Source: Caulobacter sp.
Lineage (GTDB): Bacteria; Pseudomonadota; Alphaproteobacteria; Caulobacterales; Caulobacteraceae
DNA: 64,000 bases
NCBI GenBank assembly: GCA_030645575.1
Contig: JAUSMJ010000045.1
Span: 55,535 to 119,534, forward strand
Direction: 5' to 3'
Of this stretch, positions 33,264 to 44,596 are shown piece after piece. A program made the translations under genes and the position numbers. Position 1 is the stretch's first letter, and each line of letters starts with the position of its first letter. Under the pieces are notes generated by a model. That model searched no databases and was not told the DNA's origin. It saw nothing but the letters and a program-made list of their open reading frames with translations.

Positions 33264-35323
33264 GAGCACATATCCCTGATCCGGGCCGCCTCGACCGCGG
33301 CCGGAGCCCAGTCGAACAGGCCGCTGTCGCCGAAATAGTAGTAGGTCACGCCGCCCGGCAGCAGCACGACGGAGATGCCGCCGAACCCGGACATGAACGG
33401 CGCCCAGACCGGCCGCGGACAGCCCAGCGGACCGCCGATGTCCCGCGCCCAGAAGCCGGCCTTGTAGCGATAGACAGGGCCGCCCGCGGTCAGGCCCGGG
33501 TGGGCGGGATCCTTCTGCAGCGCAGCCGCGAGCAGCGCAGGATCGAGCATCGGTCGGCCGTCGATCAGGGCCCCGCCCTTAAGCCAGCCCGCGATCCGCA
33601 AGATGTCATCGCGATGATAGGTCAGGCCCCAGCCGGTGAACGGCTGGCGGGCCGCATCGTAGGTCCGGCGGGTGCTCATGATCGTCGGGCTGAGCCGCAG
33701 CGAGCGCCACAGCGGCGCGACCATGTCGTCGTAGAGATCGCCCTCGCCGGCCTGCCGGAGGATATCGGACATGGCCGTCCCCAGCAGGTAGGTGTCGGCC
33801 GTGCGGTAGACGAAGGTCGTTCCGGGCGCGGCGCGGCGATGGAAATGGCCGCAGGCGTAGGCCGCCTTGGCGGCGTGGTCCTCGACATCGAAGAAGACCT
33901 GGCCGGCGGCGGCGTTCTCGTCCACCTCGAAGGCCGTCGATCCATAGACGCCGGTGGCCATGTCCAGCGCGTCGGCCAGGGTCACGCCGGCCCAGTCGTC
34001 ACCCCTGGCGCAGGCCGGAACGTGATCGCGGATCCGCGACTGGGCGCTTCCGGGGTGAAGCGCCTCGAGCCGCATCAGGCCAACGCCGCCGACGACCGAC
34101 TTGGCCGTGGAATAGGACGGCAGGTCGAGCACGTCGCAGAACGGATAGCCGCCCTGCCGGGTCTGGCAGGCGCCGGCATAGTGCACGCCATCGACGACCA
34201 GCCCGAAGGCGGTCGGCGGGTCGCCATCCGTCGGCGCGCCCAGGGCGAAGGCGGCGAGGTTCAGGTCCGGGCGCAGCCGGGCCAGTTCGGCCAGCGGGCG
34301 GACCGGAAGCCGCGCGGCGACCTCGTCCCGCCAGGCGGCGATGATGGCGTCGGCGTCCGGGATCGCGGTCGGCGTCAGCCGCGCCGGGACCGTGGCCCAG
34401 GCGTCGAACTTCAGATAGGCGCAGGTCTCCGAGGCGATCTCCAGCGCCACGCGGGAGACCGATCCATCCGGCCTGAACAGGAAGGTCAGCACACCGTTGT
34501 GCAGGCAGTTGGCGTTGCGCTCCTGCAGCGCGAACGGAACGGCGGCGCGCAGCCACCCCCGGTCGTTCTCTTCGCGCCAGACCCGCCCGGGCTCGACCAC
34601 CCAGTCCCAGGCCGGATGGTCACCCACCACCACGCCGCGCAGAACCGGAACCAGATCAGCCCCGTCCTGCACAAACGCGAAATCGAACGGCGGCAGCGTC
34701 ACCCGGGCGGCCAACTCGGCGGGGGTGTCGCCGGTCTCGTCGCGCAGGACCTTCATCGCCAGGGTCGCGCCGGTAAGATCGAGCGCCAGGCGCGCCGCGA
34801 ACCGTCCGGTCGGCGCAACGGCCACGGCGGGCGGGCTGAAGGCGGCAAGGGGAACCGGAGCCGCCAGGGCCGGCCCCGTCATCAGGCTGTCGAAGGTCAG
34901 GTCAGCACGTGGACCGTCCACGGCGACGGCGGGACGCTCGCCGGTCACGGTCACCGCGTCCGCCCAGCAGGACACGCGCTTGCCGCCCACGGCCCGGACC
35001 CGGACCAGAACGCGCGGATTGTCGTCCGCGCCCGGTAACGCGAGCGCCGCCCGGTTCAGGGTCACGCCATCGTCGGCGCCGTCGCGGACCGCGACGACCT
35101 CGCGCCAGGTCGCGCCGGCGTCGGCCGAGGTCTCGATCAGACAGGCGTCGGCCCGGCCCAGCGACATCGCGGCCAGCGATCCGGCGACCGACACCTGGAC
35201 GAAGCCGCGCGTGGACACCGCCGTCATGGCGGTCGCGCCGCCCGTCACGCGCAGCGAGATGTTGTCGCCATAGGTCGTCAGTCGCACATCGCCGGCGCCG
35301 GTCGCGCCCCAGCCGTCGGCCAC
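33260..35323 (-). CDS. Serine hydrolase (beta-lactamase/PBP-like) with N-terminal beta domain; interrupted leader
   Basis: 688 codons from the GTG at 35323 to TGA. The C-terminal half is a class-C-type serine hydrolase: SYSTAKSVVGG gives the SxxK motif (S405, K408 counted from the GTG), the nucleophile and general base. The N-terminal about 330 residues look like beta-sandwich domains of unknown role, with WADAVTV and similar strands. An in-frame TAG (35330-35332) separates this frame from an ATG-initiated signal peptide at 35425, so the intact gene would be 722 codons with secretion. If the stop is real, the product lacks export. It likely cleaves an ester or amide in the imported substrate. 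Confidence 0.75.
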   Translation of the reverse strand: MADGWGATGAGDVRLTTYGDNISLRVTGGATAMTAVSTRGFVQVSVAGSLAAMSLGRADACLIETSADAGATWREVVAVRDGADDGVTLNRAALALPGADDNPRVLVRVRAVGGKRVSCWADAVTVTGERPAVAVDGPRADLTFDSLMTGPALAAPVPLAAFSPPAVAVAPTGRFAARLALDLTGATLAMKVLRDETGDTPAELAARVTLPPFDFAFVQDGADLVPVLRGVVVGDHPAWDWVVEPGRVWREENDRGWLRAAVPFALQERNANCLHNGVLTFLFRPDGSVSRVALEIASETCAYLKFDAWATVPARLTPTAIPDADAIIAAWRDEVAARLPVRPLAELARLRPDLNLAAFALGAPTDGDPPTAFGLVVDGVHYAGACQTRQGGYPFCDVLDLPSYSTAKSVVGGVGLMRLEALHPGSAQSRIRDHVPACARGDDWAGVTLADALDMATGVYGSTAFEVDENAAAGQVFFDVEDHAAKAAYACGHFHRRAAPGTTFVYRTADTYLLGTAMSDILRQAGEGDLYDDMVAPLWRSLRLSPTIMSTRRTYDAARQPFTGWGLTYHRDDILRIAGWLKGGALIDGRPMLDPALLAAALQKDPAHPGLTAGGPVYRYKAGFWARDIGGPLGCPRPVWAPFMSGFGGISVVLLPGGVTYYYFGDSGLFDWAPAAVEAARIRDMCS

Positions 35324-35329
35324 GCCGTC

Positions 35330-35425
35330 CTAGAAATCATCAACGAAGATCGGCGCGGCCATGGCCGGCGCGCAGACGCAAAGCATCGCCGCCAGCACGG
35401 CGGCCCCGAGGAAAGGCGGACGCAT
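35330..35425 (-). pseudogene. Orphaned signal-peptide leader of the serine hydrolase, ended by an amber codon
   Basis: The ATG at 35425 overlaps the sulfotransferase stop (TGATG). It reads MRPPFLGAAVLAAMLCVCAP..AMAAPIFVDDF, a clean Sec signal peptide, and then TAG, after which the same frame continues with DGVADGW into the hydrolase. One base change (for example GAG or CAG to TAG) explains it; a sequencing error is also possible. Confidence 0.7.
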
Positions 35426-36807
35426 CAGAGCAACTCGCGGGAGTCTAGGCCGCCCGCGACCAGCGCCACCCTCAGCGGCTCAAGCTGGTCGGCGTAGCGC
35501 CGCCACAGGCCGACCGAGTTGGCGTGGATCGGCTGGCGCACCTGGGCCGCGCTGGCCGTGGCCGCGGGACTGCTGTTCTCGTGGAAGCGCAGGCAGGCGT
35601 CCTGCCAGTCCAGCCCGCAATGGTCGATGATCCGCCGGCTGACGGTCTCCTGATCGGTGACCAGCGCCTCGTAGTCGATATCGAGGACGCGGCCCGGCAG
35701 GACCGCGCGCCAGTGATCCATCAGCCGCCGATGCGCCAGCTGATAGGCGGCGATATCGGCGAGGTCATAGGAATAGGGGCAGCCCATGCGGAACAGCGTC
35801 TTGTAGAGCGCGTAGCCGCTGTCCATCGGGTGACGCCGCAGATGGATGATCCGGGCGTTCGGCAGGGCCCGGGCGATCAGGCCGATGTAGAGGAAGTTGA
35901 CCGGCGTCTTGTCGATGAACAGCGGCGCCGACCGGCCGTAGCCGGCGACGCTGTCGAGATAGGCGCGCCCTAGCGCCGCCGGATCGAGGTCCGCCGAACG
36001 CCGGATCAGGTCGCCCTTGCCACCGGTCGGGCCGGCGGAGCGCATCAGCGCCAGGGCGAAATCGTTGATCTCGCCGAGGCTCTCGACAGCGGTGTGGGAA
36101 CTGATGATGCGATCGACCAGGGTCGTGCCACTGCGCGGGAGACCGAGCACGAAGACGGGCCCGGGCTCGTCACAGCCGGGCGCGGGCGAGGCGAACAGGC
36201 TCGCGTCGAACACGCGCGCGATCTCGGCCATGGCGGCGACGTCGGCCTCCACCTGGTAGCTCAGCAGGCCGCGACGCCGATCCGCGCCGCGCTTGAGCCA
36301 GGCGAAGCTCATGTTGTGCTCGCCCAGATCCTCGAACTCCTTGGCCAGGGCGTAGCTGAGCGCGACCTCGCCCGGGCCGGTCAGCCGCTGCCGCGTGGCC
36401 TGAAGCAGATCCGCGGTGTGGTTGGATTCGGGAGTCTGGCGCCGCAAAGTCGACCGGTTCTGCCAGGCGTCGCCGTCGTTGGGATCGAGCTGGATGACGC
36501 GGTCCAGAAGCGTCTCGGCCTCGGTCGTCTGCCCCAGCGCGATCAGCGCCGTCGCGAGATTGTAAAGGCACCGCGGATCGTCCGGCGTCAGGGCGGCCGC
36601 GCGGCGGTAGCAGCGCGCTGCGTCGGCCGACCTGGCGCAATGGGTGAAGTGCTCGCCCAGATGCTGCAGCAGCCGGGCGTCGTCGCCCGCCCGCGCCTCG
36701 AGAGAGGCCAGCCGGGCGAGGGCGTCGCCGATGCGACCGTCACGGATGAGCGGAGCAACGCCGCCCAGCTCATCCATCACGTCGTCCCTGATCGCCAGGC
36801 TGGCCAT
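35425..36807 (-). CDS. TPR-containing sulfotransferase family protein
   Basis: 460 residues. The N-terminal 200 residues are TPR-like helix pairs (EARAGDDARLLQHLGEHF, RCYRRAAALTPDDPRCLYNL, DRVIQLDPNDGDAW). The C-terminal sulfotransferase domain starts at VFVLGLPRSGTTLVDRI (218-234), the PAPS 5'-phosphosulfate loop, and ends with RIIHLRRHPMDSGY and the PAPS-binding LFIDKTPVNF region. It would move sulfate from PAPS to an acceptor hydroxyl or tyrosine. No signal peptide. It is 7 bp after the TonB receptor gene, a frequent pairing in Caulobacterales. Acceptor unknown. Confidence 0.88.
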   Translation of the reverse strand: MASLAIRDDVMDELGGVAPLIRDGRIGDALARLASLEARAGDDARLLQHLGEHFTHCARSADAARCYRRAAALTPDDPRCLYNLATALIALGQTTEAETLLDRVIQLDPNDGDAWQNRSTLRRQTPESNHTADLLQATRQRLTGPGEVALSYALAKEFEDLGEHNMSFAWLKRGADRRRGLLSYQVEADVAAMAEIARVFDASLFASPAPGCDEPGPVFVLGLPRSGTTLVDRIISSHTAVESLGEINDFALALMRSAGPTGGKGDLIRRSADLDPAALGRAYLDSVAGYGRSAPLFIDKTPVNFLYIGLIARALPNARIIHLRRHPMDSGYALYKTLFRMGCPYSYDLADIAAYQLAHRRLMDHWRAVLPGRVLDIDYEALVTDQETVSRRIIDHCGLDWQDACLRFHENSSPAATASAAQVRQPIHANSVGLWRRYADQLEPLRVALVAGGLDSRELL

Positions 36808-36814
36808 CCCGTTT

Positions 36815-39163
<2,349 letters not shown>

Positions 39164-39237
39164 CTCAATCCCCCTCGTTTCAGGCAGACCGGCTGCCGTT
39201 CCTTGCCGGGCGCGCGACACGCGCGCCCGCTTCACGC

Positions 39238-40125
39238 CTACGTCTTGATCACTCTCAGCACGGGCGCCGCCGGCCGTTCCGACCCCGGCTTCTGCAACGG
39301 TCCCAGTCCCGAGAAGGTCGGCGACGCGGAAAATCCGTCCCGATAGGGCGGAAATTCGATCGGGTTGTCGCGCAGGCTCTTCAGGGGCTGTCCCAGCCCG
39401 TGCCAGCCGCGCTCGCGCACCCGCGTCACCTGATCCAGATCCAGTTCGACGGCGATGACCTCATGGCCCGCCCCCGCCTGGTGAATGACTTCGCCGCCCG
39501 GCCCGAACACGCCCGACAGCCCGACTCCGAGGGAGCCGGCGGTGTTGATATCGACGAAGAAGACCTGGTTGGTCACCGCGCTGGCGCGGGCGATGGCCAG
39601 CTCCGCCTCGCGGTCGATGGTGTTGGTCATGCCCGGGTGGAGGATGACCTCCGCGCCCATCCAGGTCAGGGTGCGGGTCGTCTCCGGGAACCACATGTCG
39701 TAGCAGATCGACAGGCCGAACCGGCCAACGCCGGGAACGTCGAAAACGACGAATTCGTCTCCGGCCGTCACCCCCTGCTCATAGGGCAGGAACGGATAGA
39801 TCTTGCGGTAGCGGGCGACGACCTGACCGCTGGGGTCGATCACCGGCGCGGTATTGTAGACCCGGCCGCCGTCGGCCTCGAACAGCGATCCCGGCACCAG
39901 CCAGACGCCGGCGGCGCGGGCCGCCTCGCACATGCGGGCCTCGGCCTCGCCCGGCAGGGGCTGGGCGTTCGAAACGGCCGCCCCGAACAGCGACAACTCA
40001 CCCAGCACCACCATGTCGATCCACGGCAGTCGCGCCTTCACCGCCGCGACCTCGGCGGCGATGCGGTCGCCGTTGTCGCCCCGGTCGAGCTGCAGTTGAA
40101 GGCCGGCGATACCAATCGGACGCAT
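39238..40125 (-). CDS. Carbon-nitrogen hydrolase (nitrilase superfamily amidase)
   Basis: 295 residues. The Glu-Lys-Cys triad is intact: E43 in VLGELSLFG, K108 in RYRKIYPF, and C141 in SICYDMWFPE. This architecture hydrolyses C-N bonds in amides, N-carbamoyl amines or nitriles. Sequence around the Cys (CYDMWFPE) points to an amidase of the carbamoylputrescine/omega-amidase kind, not a nitrilase sensu stricto. It lies just upstream of the TonB receptor gene in the GABA block, so an amide bond on the imported substrate is the obvious target. Confidence 0.88.
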   Translation of the reverse strand: MRPIGIAGLQLQLDRGDNGDRIAAEVAAVKARLPWIDMVVLGELSLFGAAVSNAQPLPGEAEARMCEAARAAGVWLVPGSLFEADGGRVYNTAPVIDPSGQVVARYRKIYPFLPYEQGVTAGDEFVVFDVPGVGRFGLSICYDMWFPETTRTLTWMGAEVILHPGMTNTIDREAELAIARASAVTNQVFFVDINTAGSLGVGLSGVFGPGGEVIHQAGAGHEVIAVELDLDQVTRVRERGWHGLGQPLKSLRDNPIEFPPYRDGFSASPTFSGLGPLQKPGSERPAAPVLRVIKT

Positions 40126-40267
40126 GAGAACTCTCTGGGGCTGGCCACGGGGCCATGAGCCATCAGAGTGACCGCGCGGGCCGCTGTCACATAGCGCCAG
40201 CCCGGAACAGTCTATGGCGCCAGTTTGACGTCACGGTGATCGTTGAGTGAAATCTGGCCCCAGTGTG

Positions 40268-42088
40268 TCAGGCCACGTCGGCGCGCCGGATGACGGCCGA
40301 GTCGACCAGCCGCCCGCCCGCGTCGAACCAGCCGATGCGGTCGCCGACGATGGTGGTCATCAGGCTCGAGGTCTCGCCGTAGGACCAGCGGTTCCACTGG
40401 CGTCGCCAGACGTCGCCCTCGACCCACCAGCGCCCTTCGTCGCAGTCCTCGTTGGCATAGCCGGCGCGGCCGACCATCCGGCCGTCCGGCAGCAGCTCGA
40501 TCGTGCAAGGATCGCCATAGACCGTCTTGCACAGCAGCACGGCGCCGGACATCGCCGTCTGCAGGGCGTCCCCGGACAGCCGGGTCTCGGCCGTCTCGGG
40601 AAAGGCGCGGGCCGTGCCCGGCAGGTCCCGCATCAGGTCGGCGAGGGCCGCGACGCCCTGGCGGATCCGGTCCAGCGGCAGGCTGGTCACGCCGAGCCGG
40701 AAGATGTTCTTCGGCGCCTTGTTGTCGGCGTAGTAGGGGCCCACGGGCTCGATGAGCACGCCCCGGCACTCGGCCTCGGCCGCGAAGGTCTCGACGTCGA
40801 GATGATCGGGACCGCGCACCCAGTAGGTGGCCCCGCCTCTCAGCGGCGCGATGGCGACGGACTGCTGCAGGTAGTGGTTCAGGGCGTCGCGCAGCGCGGT
40901 GCGACGCTCGCGGAACAGCCGCCCCAGCCGCATCATCGTCGCGTCGTAGTGGCCCATGGCCAGGAAATGGGCCGCCGCGCGCTGGTTGTTCAGCGGCGGG
41001 TGCCGGACGGTCAAATGGCGGAGCCGCCGCGCCTCGGCGATGACCTCGGCCGAAGCGACCATGAACCCCAGCCGCAGCCCCGGTCCCAGCACCTTGGAGA
41101 AGCCGGCGACATAGATCACCCGGTCATCCCGATCCAGGCTGCGCAGGGCCGGGCAGGCCTCGTCGAGGTAGTTGGTCTCGCAGGCGAAATCGTCCTCGAT
41201 GATGATCAGGTCGCGGCTGGCGGCCTTCCTGAGCAGCGCCTCGCGCCGGGCCTGGGTCATCATCACGCCGGTGGGGAACTGGTGGCTCGGCGTGACATAG
41301 ACCAGATCACAGTCGTCCAGCCGCCGATCGACGACCAGTCCCTCGTCATCGACGGCCTGGTGGACCAGCCGCGCGCCGCGATCCATGGCCAGGCGGCGCA
41401 TGTCCGGATAGCCCGGGTTCTCCACGGCCACGACGCTGGTCCGATCAATCAGCATGCGGCTGACCAGCGACAGCGCCTGCTGCGCCCCCACCGTGATCAG
41501 GATCTCGTCCGGCCGCGCCTGGATGCCCCGCCGGGGCAGGACCTTGGTGCGGATTTCCTCGATCAGCATCGGATCGTCCGCGTCGCCGCCGTCCATCGAC
41601 CACTGGCCGATGTCGCCGACCGACAGCGCCTGACGGCTGGCCTCGCGCCACTCGGCGACGGGAAACAGGGACGCGTCGAACAGGCCATCGATGAAGGGAT
41701 AGGGGTACTGGCGCCAGTTGGGCGTCCGCCGCGCGACCGGCTCGTCGCCCTCACCGGACTTGAACCGGCCGCGCCAGCGCGAGGACGGCGCCGGCTCGCG
41801 GCCGCCCGCCACCGACTGGACCGCCGTCAGGCCGCGCAGCATGTCATGATCAACATAGATGCCGCTGCGCTCGCGACTGACGAACAGCCCCTCGTCGAGC
41901 AGTTTCTGATAGGCCAGCGTCACCGTGTTGCGCGCCACGCCCAGCTGGGCCGCCAGGGCCCTGGACGACGGCAACCGCTTGCCCGGCGGAAAGGCCCCGG
42001 CGCAGGCCGCATCGACCAGCTTGCGACGCACCTGATCCTGCAGACCGAGATCGCTGTCGGGATCGAGGAACAGAAGCGGCCTGGACAT
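40268..42088 (-). CDS. MocR/GabR-type PLP regulator with extra C-terminal domain
   Basis: 606 residues. Residues about 15-80 form a GntR winged helix (LPSSRALAAQLGVARNTVTL). Residues about 120-485 are an aminotransferase-like effector domain: N224-P in VENPGYPDM, D299-D300 in IIEDDF, and PLP lysine K332 in GFSKVLGPGLRLG. About 120 extra residues (486-606), rich in W and G (CDEGRWWVEG, WNRWSYGE), follow the fold and are not part of ordinary MocR proteins. GabR of Bacillus activates gabTD with PLP-GABA; the downstream gabTD genes fit that role. It heads a co-oriented block of eight genes. Confidence 0.85.
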   Translation of the reverse strand: MSRPLLFLDPDSDLGLQDQVRRKLVDAACAGAFPPGKRLPSSRALAAQLGVARNTVTLAYQKLLDEGLFVSRERSGIYVDHDMLRGLTAVQSVAGGREPAPSSRWRGRFKSGEGDEPVARRTPNWRQYPYPFIDGLFDASLFPVAEWREASRQALSVGDIGQWSMDGGDADDPMLIEEIRTKVLPRRGIQARPDEILITVGAQQALSLVSRMLIDRTSVVAVENPGYPDMRRLAMDRGARLVHQAVDDEGLVVDRRLDDCDLVYVTPSHQFPTGVMMTQARREALLRKAASRDLIIIEDDFACETNYLDEACPALRSLDRDDRVIYVAGFSKVLGPGLRLGFMVASAEVIAEARRLRHLTVRHPPLNNQRAAAHFLAMGHYDATMMRLGRLFRERRTALRDALNHYLQQSVAIAPLRGGATYWVRGPDHLDVETFAAEAECRGVLIEPVGPYYADNKAPKNIFRLGVTSLPLDRIRQGVAALADLMRDLPGTARAFPETAETRLSGDALQTAMSGAVLLCKTVYGDPCTIELLPDGRMVGRAGYANEDCDEGRWWVEGDVWRRQWNRWSYGETSSLMTTIVGDRIGWFDAGGRLVDSAVIRRADVA

Positions 42089-42208
42089 GACGGGATTCTC
42101 GCCCGCGGCCATCAGCGGTGTCCAGTGCGACTTGCCGCCGCCGGTCTTGACGCGCTCCCTCACGCCGCCCGGCCACGATCCCGGCGAGGCGGCGCCGTCC
42201 GGCCGCGG

Positions 42209-43084
42209 TCAGCCCGCCTCCGCCACCTTGTCCTGGGTTTTCAGCTCGAAGTCGCTGGCGTCATGCCGCTCGATCAGTTGGCTGGACGGCTCGCCCCAGG
42301 CGCGGTTGACCATCCGGCCCCGCTGCACCGCCGGCCGTTCGGCGATCTGGTCGGTCCAGCGCTGGACGTGCTTGTAGTCCTGCACCGACAGGAACTCGCC
42401 GGCCTCGTAGAGCAGGCCCTTGGCCAGGCCGCCGTACCAGGGCCAGACGGCCATGTCGGCGATGGTGTAGTCCGGGCCCGCCAGGAATTCGCTTTCGGCC
42501 AGCCGGCGGTCGAGCACGTCCATCTGGCGCTTCACCTCCATGGCGAACCGGTCGATCGGGTATTCCATCTTGGTCGGCGCATAGGCGTAGAAGTGGCCGA
42601 AGCCGCCGCCGAGGTAGGGCGCGCTGCCCATCTGCCACATCAGCCAGGACAGGCACTCGGCCCGCGTCGCCGGGTCAGTCGGCAGGAAGGCGCCGAACTT
42701 TTCCGCCAGGTACAGCAGGATCGCGCCCGACTCGAACACCCGGATCGGCCTGGGCCCGCTGCGATCGACCAGGGCCGGAATCTTCGAGTTCGGATTGGCC
42801 GCCACGAAGCCGCTGCCGAACTGATCGCCGTTGCTGATCACGATCATCCAGGCGTCGTATTCGGCGCCGCCGTGGCCCAGGGCGAGCAACTCCTCCAGCA
42901 TCACCGTGACCTTCACCCCGTTGGGCGTGGCCAGCGAATAGAGCTGCAGCGGGTGGCGGCCCACGGGCAGGTCCTTGTCGTGTGTGGGGCCGGCGATCGG
43001 ACGGTTGATCGCCGCGAACCGGCCGCCGCTTTCCTTGTTCCAGGTCCAGACTTTGGGCGGGGTGTAGGCGGAGGCGTCGGTCAT
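42209..43084 (-). CDS. yghU: Glutathione-dependent disulfide-bond oxidoreductase YghU
   Basis: 291 residues. A GST-fold protein with an N-terminal extension, PPKVWTWNKESGGRFAAINR, the YghU/Nu-class signature. The thioredoxin-like half has SLATPNGVKVTVMLEELLAL and PNSKIPALVDR, and the helical half follows from about 135. Nu-class proteins use glutathione persulfide or disulfide chemistry to reduce disulfides and peroxides. It is downstream of nothing in particular: mocR starts 120 bp on. Substrate unproven. Confidence 0.9.
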   Translation of the reverse strand: MTDASAYTPPKVWTWNKESGGRFAAINRPIAGPTHDKDLPVGRHPLQLYSLATPNGVKVTVMLEELLALGHGGAEYDAWMIVISNGDQFGSGFVAANPNSKIPALVDRSGPRPIRVFESGAILLYLAEKFGAFLPTDPATRAECLSWLMWQMGSAPYLGGGFGHFYAYAPTKMEYPIDRFAMEVKRQMDVLDRRLAESEFLAGPDYTIADMAVWPWYGGLAKGLLYEAGEFLSVQDYKHVQRWTDQIAERPAVQRGRMVNRAWGEPSSQLIERHDASDFELKTQDKVAEAG

Positions 43085-43284
43085 CGATCTGGCTCTCGGC
43101 GGCTGCGGGGCGCGCGGGCGTCCCGCGCTTCACGCCATTTGGGTGGCACGAACAGGAACGGGGAGTCGAGCGCAGGATTTCTGCGGTCGTCCCCCGATCG
43201 TCAGCGGGACTGTTCCGCGCGGCCCCGACGGCGGCGGCGGACAGGCGCATGGCGCGGGCGAGCGGCCTGGCCGACCTGGAAACC

Positions 43285-44442
43285 TCAGGCCGTCTCGTCC
43301 TTGAAACTCAGGCCCGCATTGGCGCTCAGCCGGGCGATCAGCTTTTGGCCCAGGGCCGCGCCGGGGACCCAGACCCCGCCGGGCACGTCCGCGGCCTCCT
43401 TGACCAGGCAGATGGCCGTCTCGGCGATGATCCTGGATGTCGAACCGTAGCCGGGATCCCTGTCGCCGTGGACCGAGCCCCGCACCTGGCGGCCGTCGGC
43501 ATCGACGCCGATAAACAGCAGGTCGTAGAAGCCGGCCTCGCGCTCTTCCTTGCTGGGCCCCTCCCCCGGCTGCGGCCCGCCGGCGCCGCCCAGGCTGGTG
43601 AAGGCCGTGGCGGCGCCCGGCGCGACAACGGCCATCTCGTCATAGGCGAAGTCCGCGCCCCAGGGGCGCCCCTGCAGGAAGTTCGAGCGGTGCACGTTCT
43701 TGGTGTTGATGGTCGCCATCATGAACGGGCCGACCTCCTGGTCCAGATCGGGATCGAGGTGCGTCGTCATGCCGTCCGGCTGGGCCGGTCCCTTGAAGCC
43801 GGGCGTCAGGGCGAACGGGTCGAACATCAGGCCGGCGAGCGCGGGGTTCTTCTGGATCGCGGCCATCGTCGCCGCGCCGCTGGCGGCCGTGCCGCCCGAC
43901 AGGCCGCCGCGCATCGAGCGGACCCGGCCCTTGATCCGCGGAACGGGATGGCCCAGCCGCGCCTTCGCCAGGCCCTGGGTGAAGATCACCCCCAGCTCGA
44001 AGGGAATGGAATCGAAGCCGCAGGAGAAGACGATCCGGGCCCCCGACGCCTTCGCGGCCGCGTCGTGGGCGGCGATCATCTCGGCCATCCAGTTGGGCTC
44101 GCCCGACAGGTCCAGATAGTCCGTCCCGGCCGCCGCGCAGGCCGCCACCAGGTCGGACCCGTAGAGCTGGTAGGGGCCGACGGTGGTCAGGACGGCCTTG
44201 GCCCGCGCGACCATGGCGCGGAGCGAGGCCGGGTCGGCGGCGTCGGCCACGATCAGCGGGGTATCGGCCGGCGCGCCGATCTCGTCGCGAACCTGGGCCA
44301 GTTTGGCGGCGCTACGGCCAGCCATCGCCCATCGGACCTCGCCCCCGACGCCGTAGCGGGCGGCCAGATATTCGGCGACCAGCCGGCCGGTAAAGCCCGT
44401 GGCCCCGTAGACGATGATGTCGAATTCAGCTTGCGGGTTCAT
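43285..44442 (-). CDS. Saccharopine-dehydrogenase-like NAD(P)-dependent reductase
   Basis: 385 residues. The N-terminal Rossmann fold has DIIVYGATGFTGRLVAEYLA (about 8-27), the GxxGxxG-like nucleotide loop, and VLTTVGPYQLYGSDLVAACA and DLSGEPNWMAEMIA blocks shared with the trans-acting enoyl-reductase branch of this family (mycobacterial PDIM Rv2953-like). It probably reduces an enoyl or keto group on an unidentified lipid or polyketide intermediate. Start ATG at 44442 lies 13 bp after a 16-bp palindrome. Confidence 0.82.
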   Translation of the reverse strand: MNPQAEFDIIVYGATGFTGRLVAEYLAARYGVGGEVRWAMAGRSAAKLAQVRDEIGAPADTPLIVADAADPASLRAMVARAKAVLTTVGPYQLYGSDLVAACAAAGTDYLDLSGEPNWMAEMIAAHDAAAKASGARIVFSCGFDSIPFELGVIFTQGLAKARLGHPVPRIKGRVRSMRGGLSGGTAASGAATMAAIQKNPALAGLMFDPFALTPGFKGPAQPDGMTTHLDPDLDQEVGPFMMATINTKNVHRSNFLQGRPWGADFAYDEMAVVAPGAATAFTSLGGAGGPQPGEGPSKEEREAGFYDLLFIGVDADGRQVRGSVHGDRDPGYGSTSRIIAETAICLVKEAADVPGGVWVPGAALGQKLIARLSANAGLSFKDETA

Positions 44443-44454
44443 GGCGACGGCTCC

Positions 44455-44470
44455 GTTGCGGGACCGCAAC
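44455..44470. promoter_or_regulatory. Palindromic operator candidate GTTGCGG-GA-CCGCAAC
   Basis: Perfect 7-bp arms around a 2-nt centre, 13 bp ahead of the saccharopine-dehydrogenase-like start (minus strand). No nearby regulator; the size suits a TetR-like or similar dimer. Confidence 0.35.
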
Positions 44471-44596
44471 CTGTCCTAGTTTACGGCGTGAGGCCAGAGC
44501 CGGCGCGGTCGGTCACCGCGGTCCTGGAGACCATGGCGCGGACGACGGCGCCAAAAACCGGTTCCGTCCCAGGCGCCGCCGTGTAGGGTTGGAATC

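Noticed and set aside
43085..43284. Possible small gene in the 200-bp gap before YghU
   Set aside because: No frame has a ribosome-binding site or coding-like composition; probably promoter DNA.
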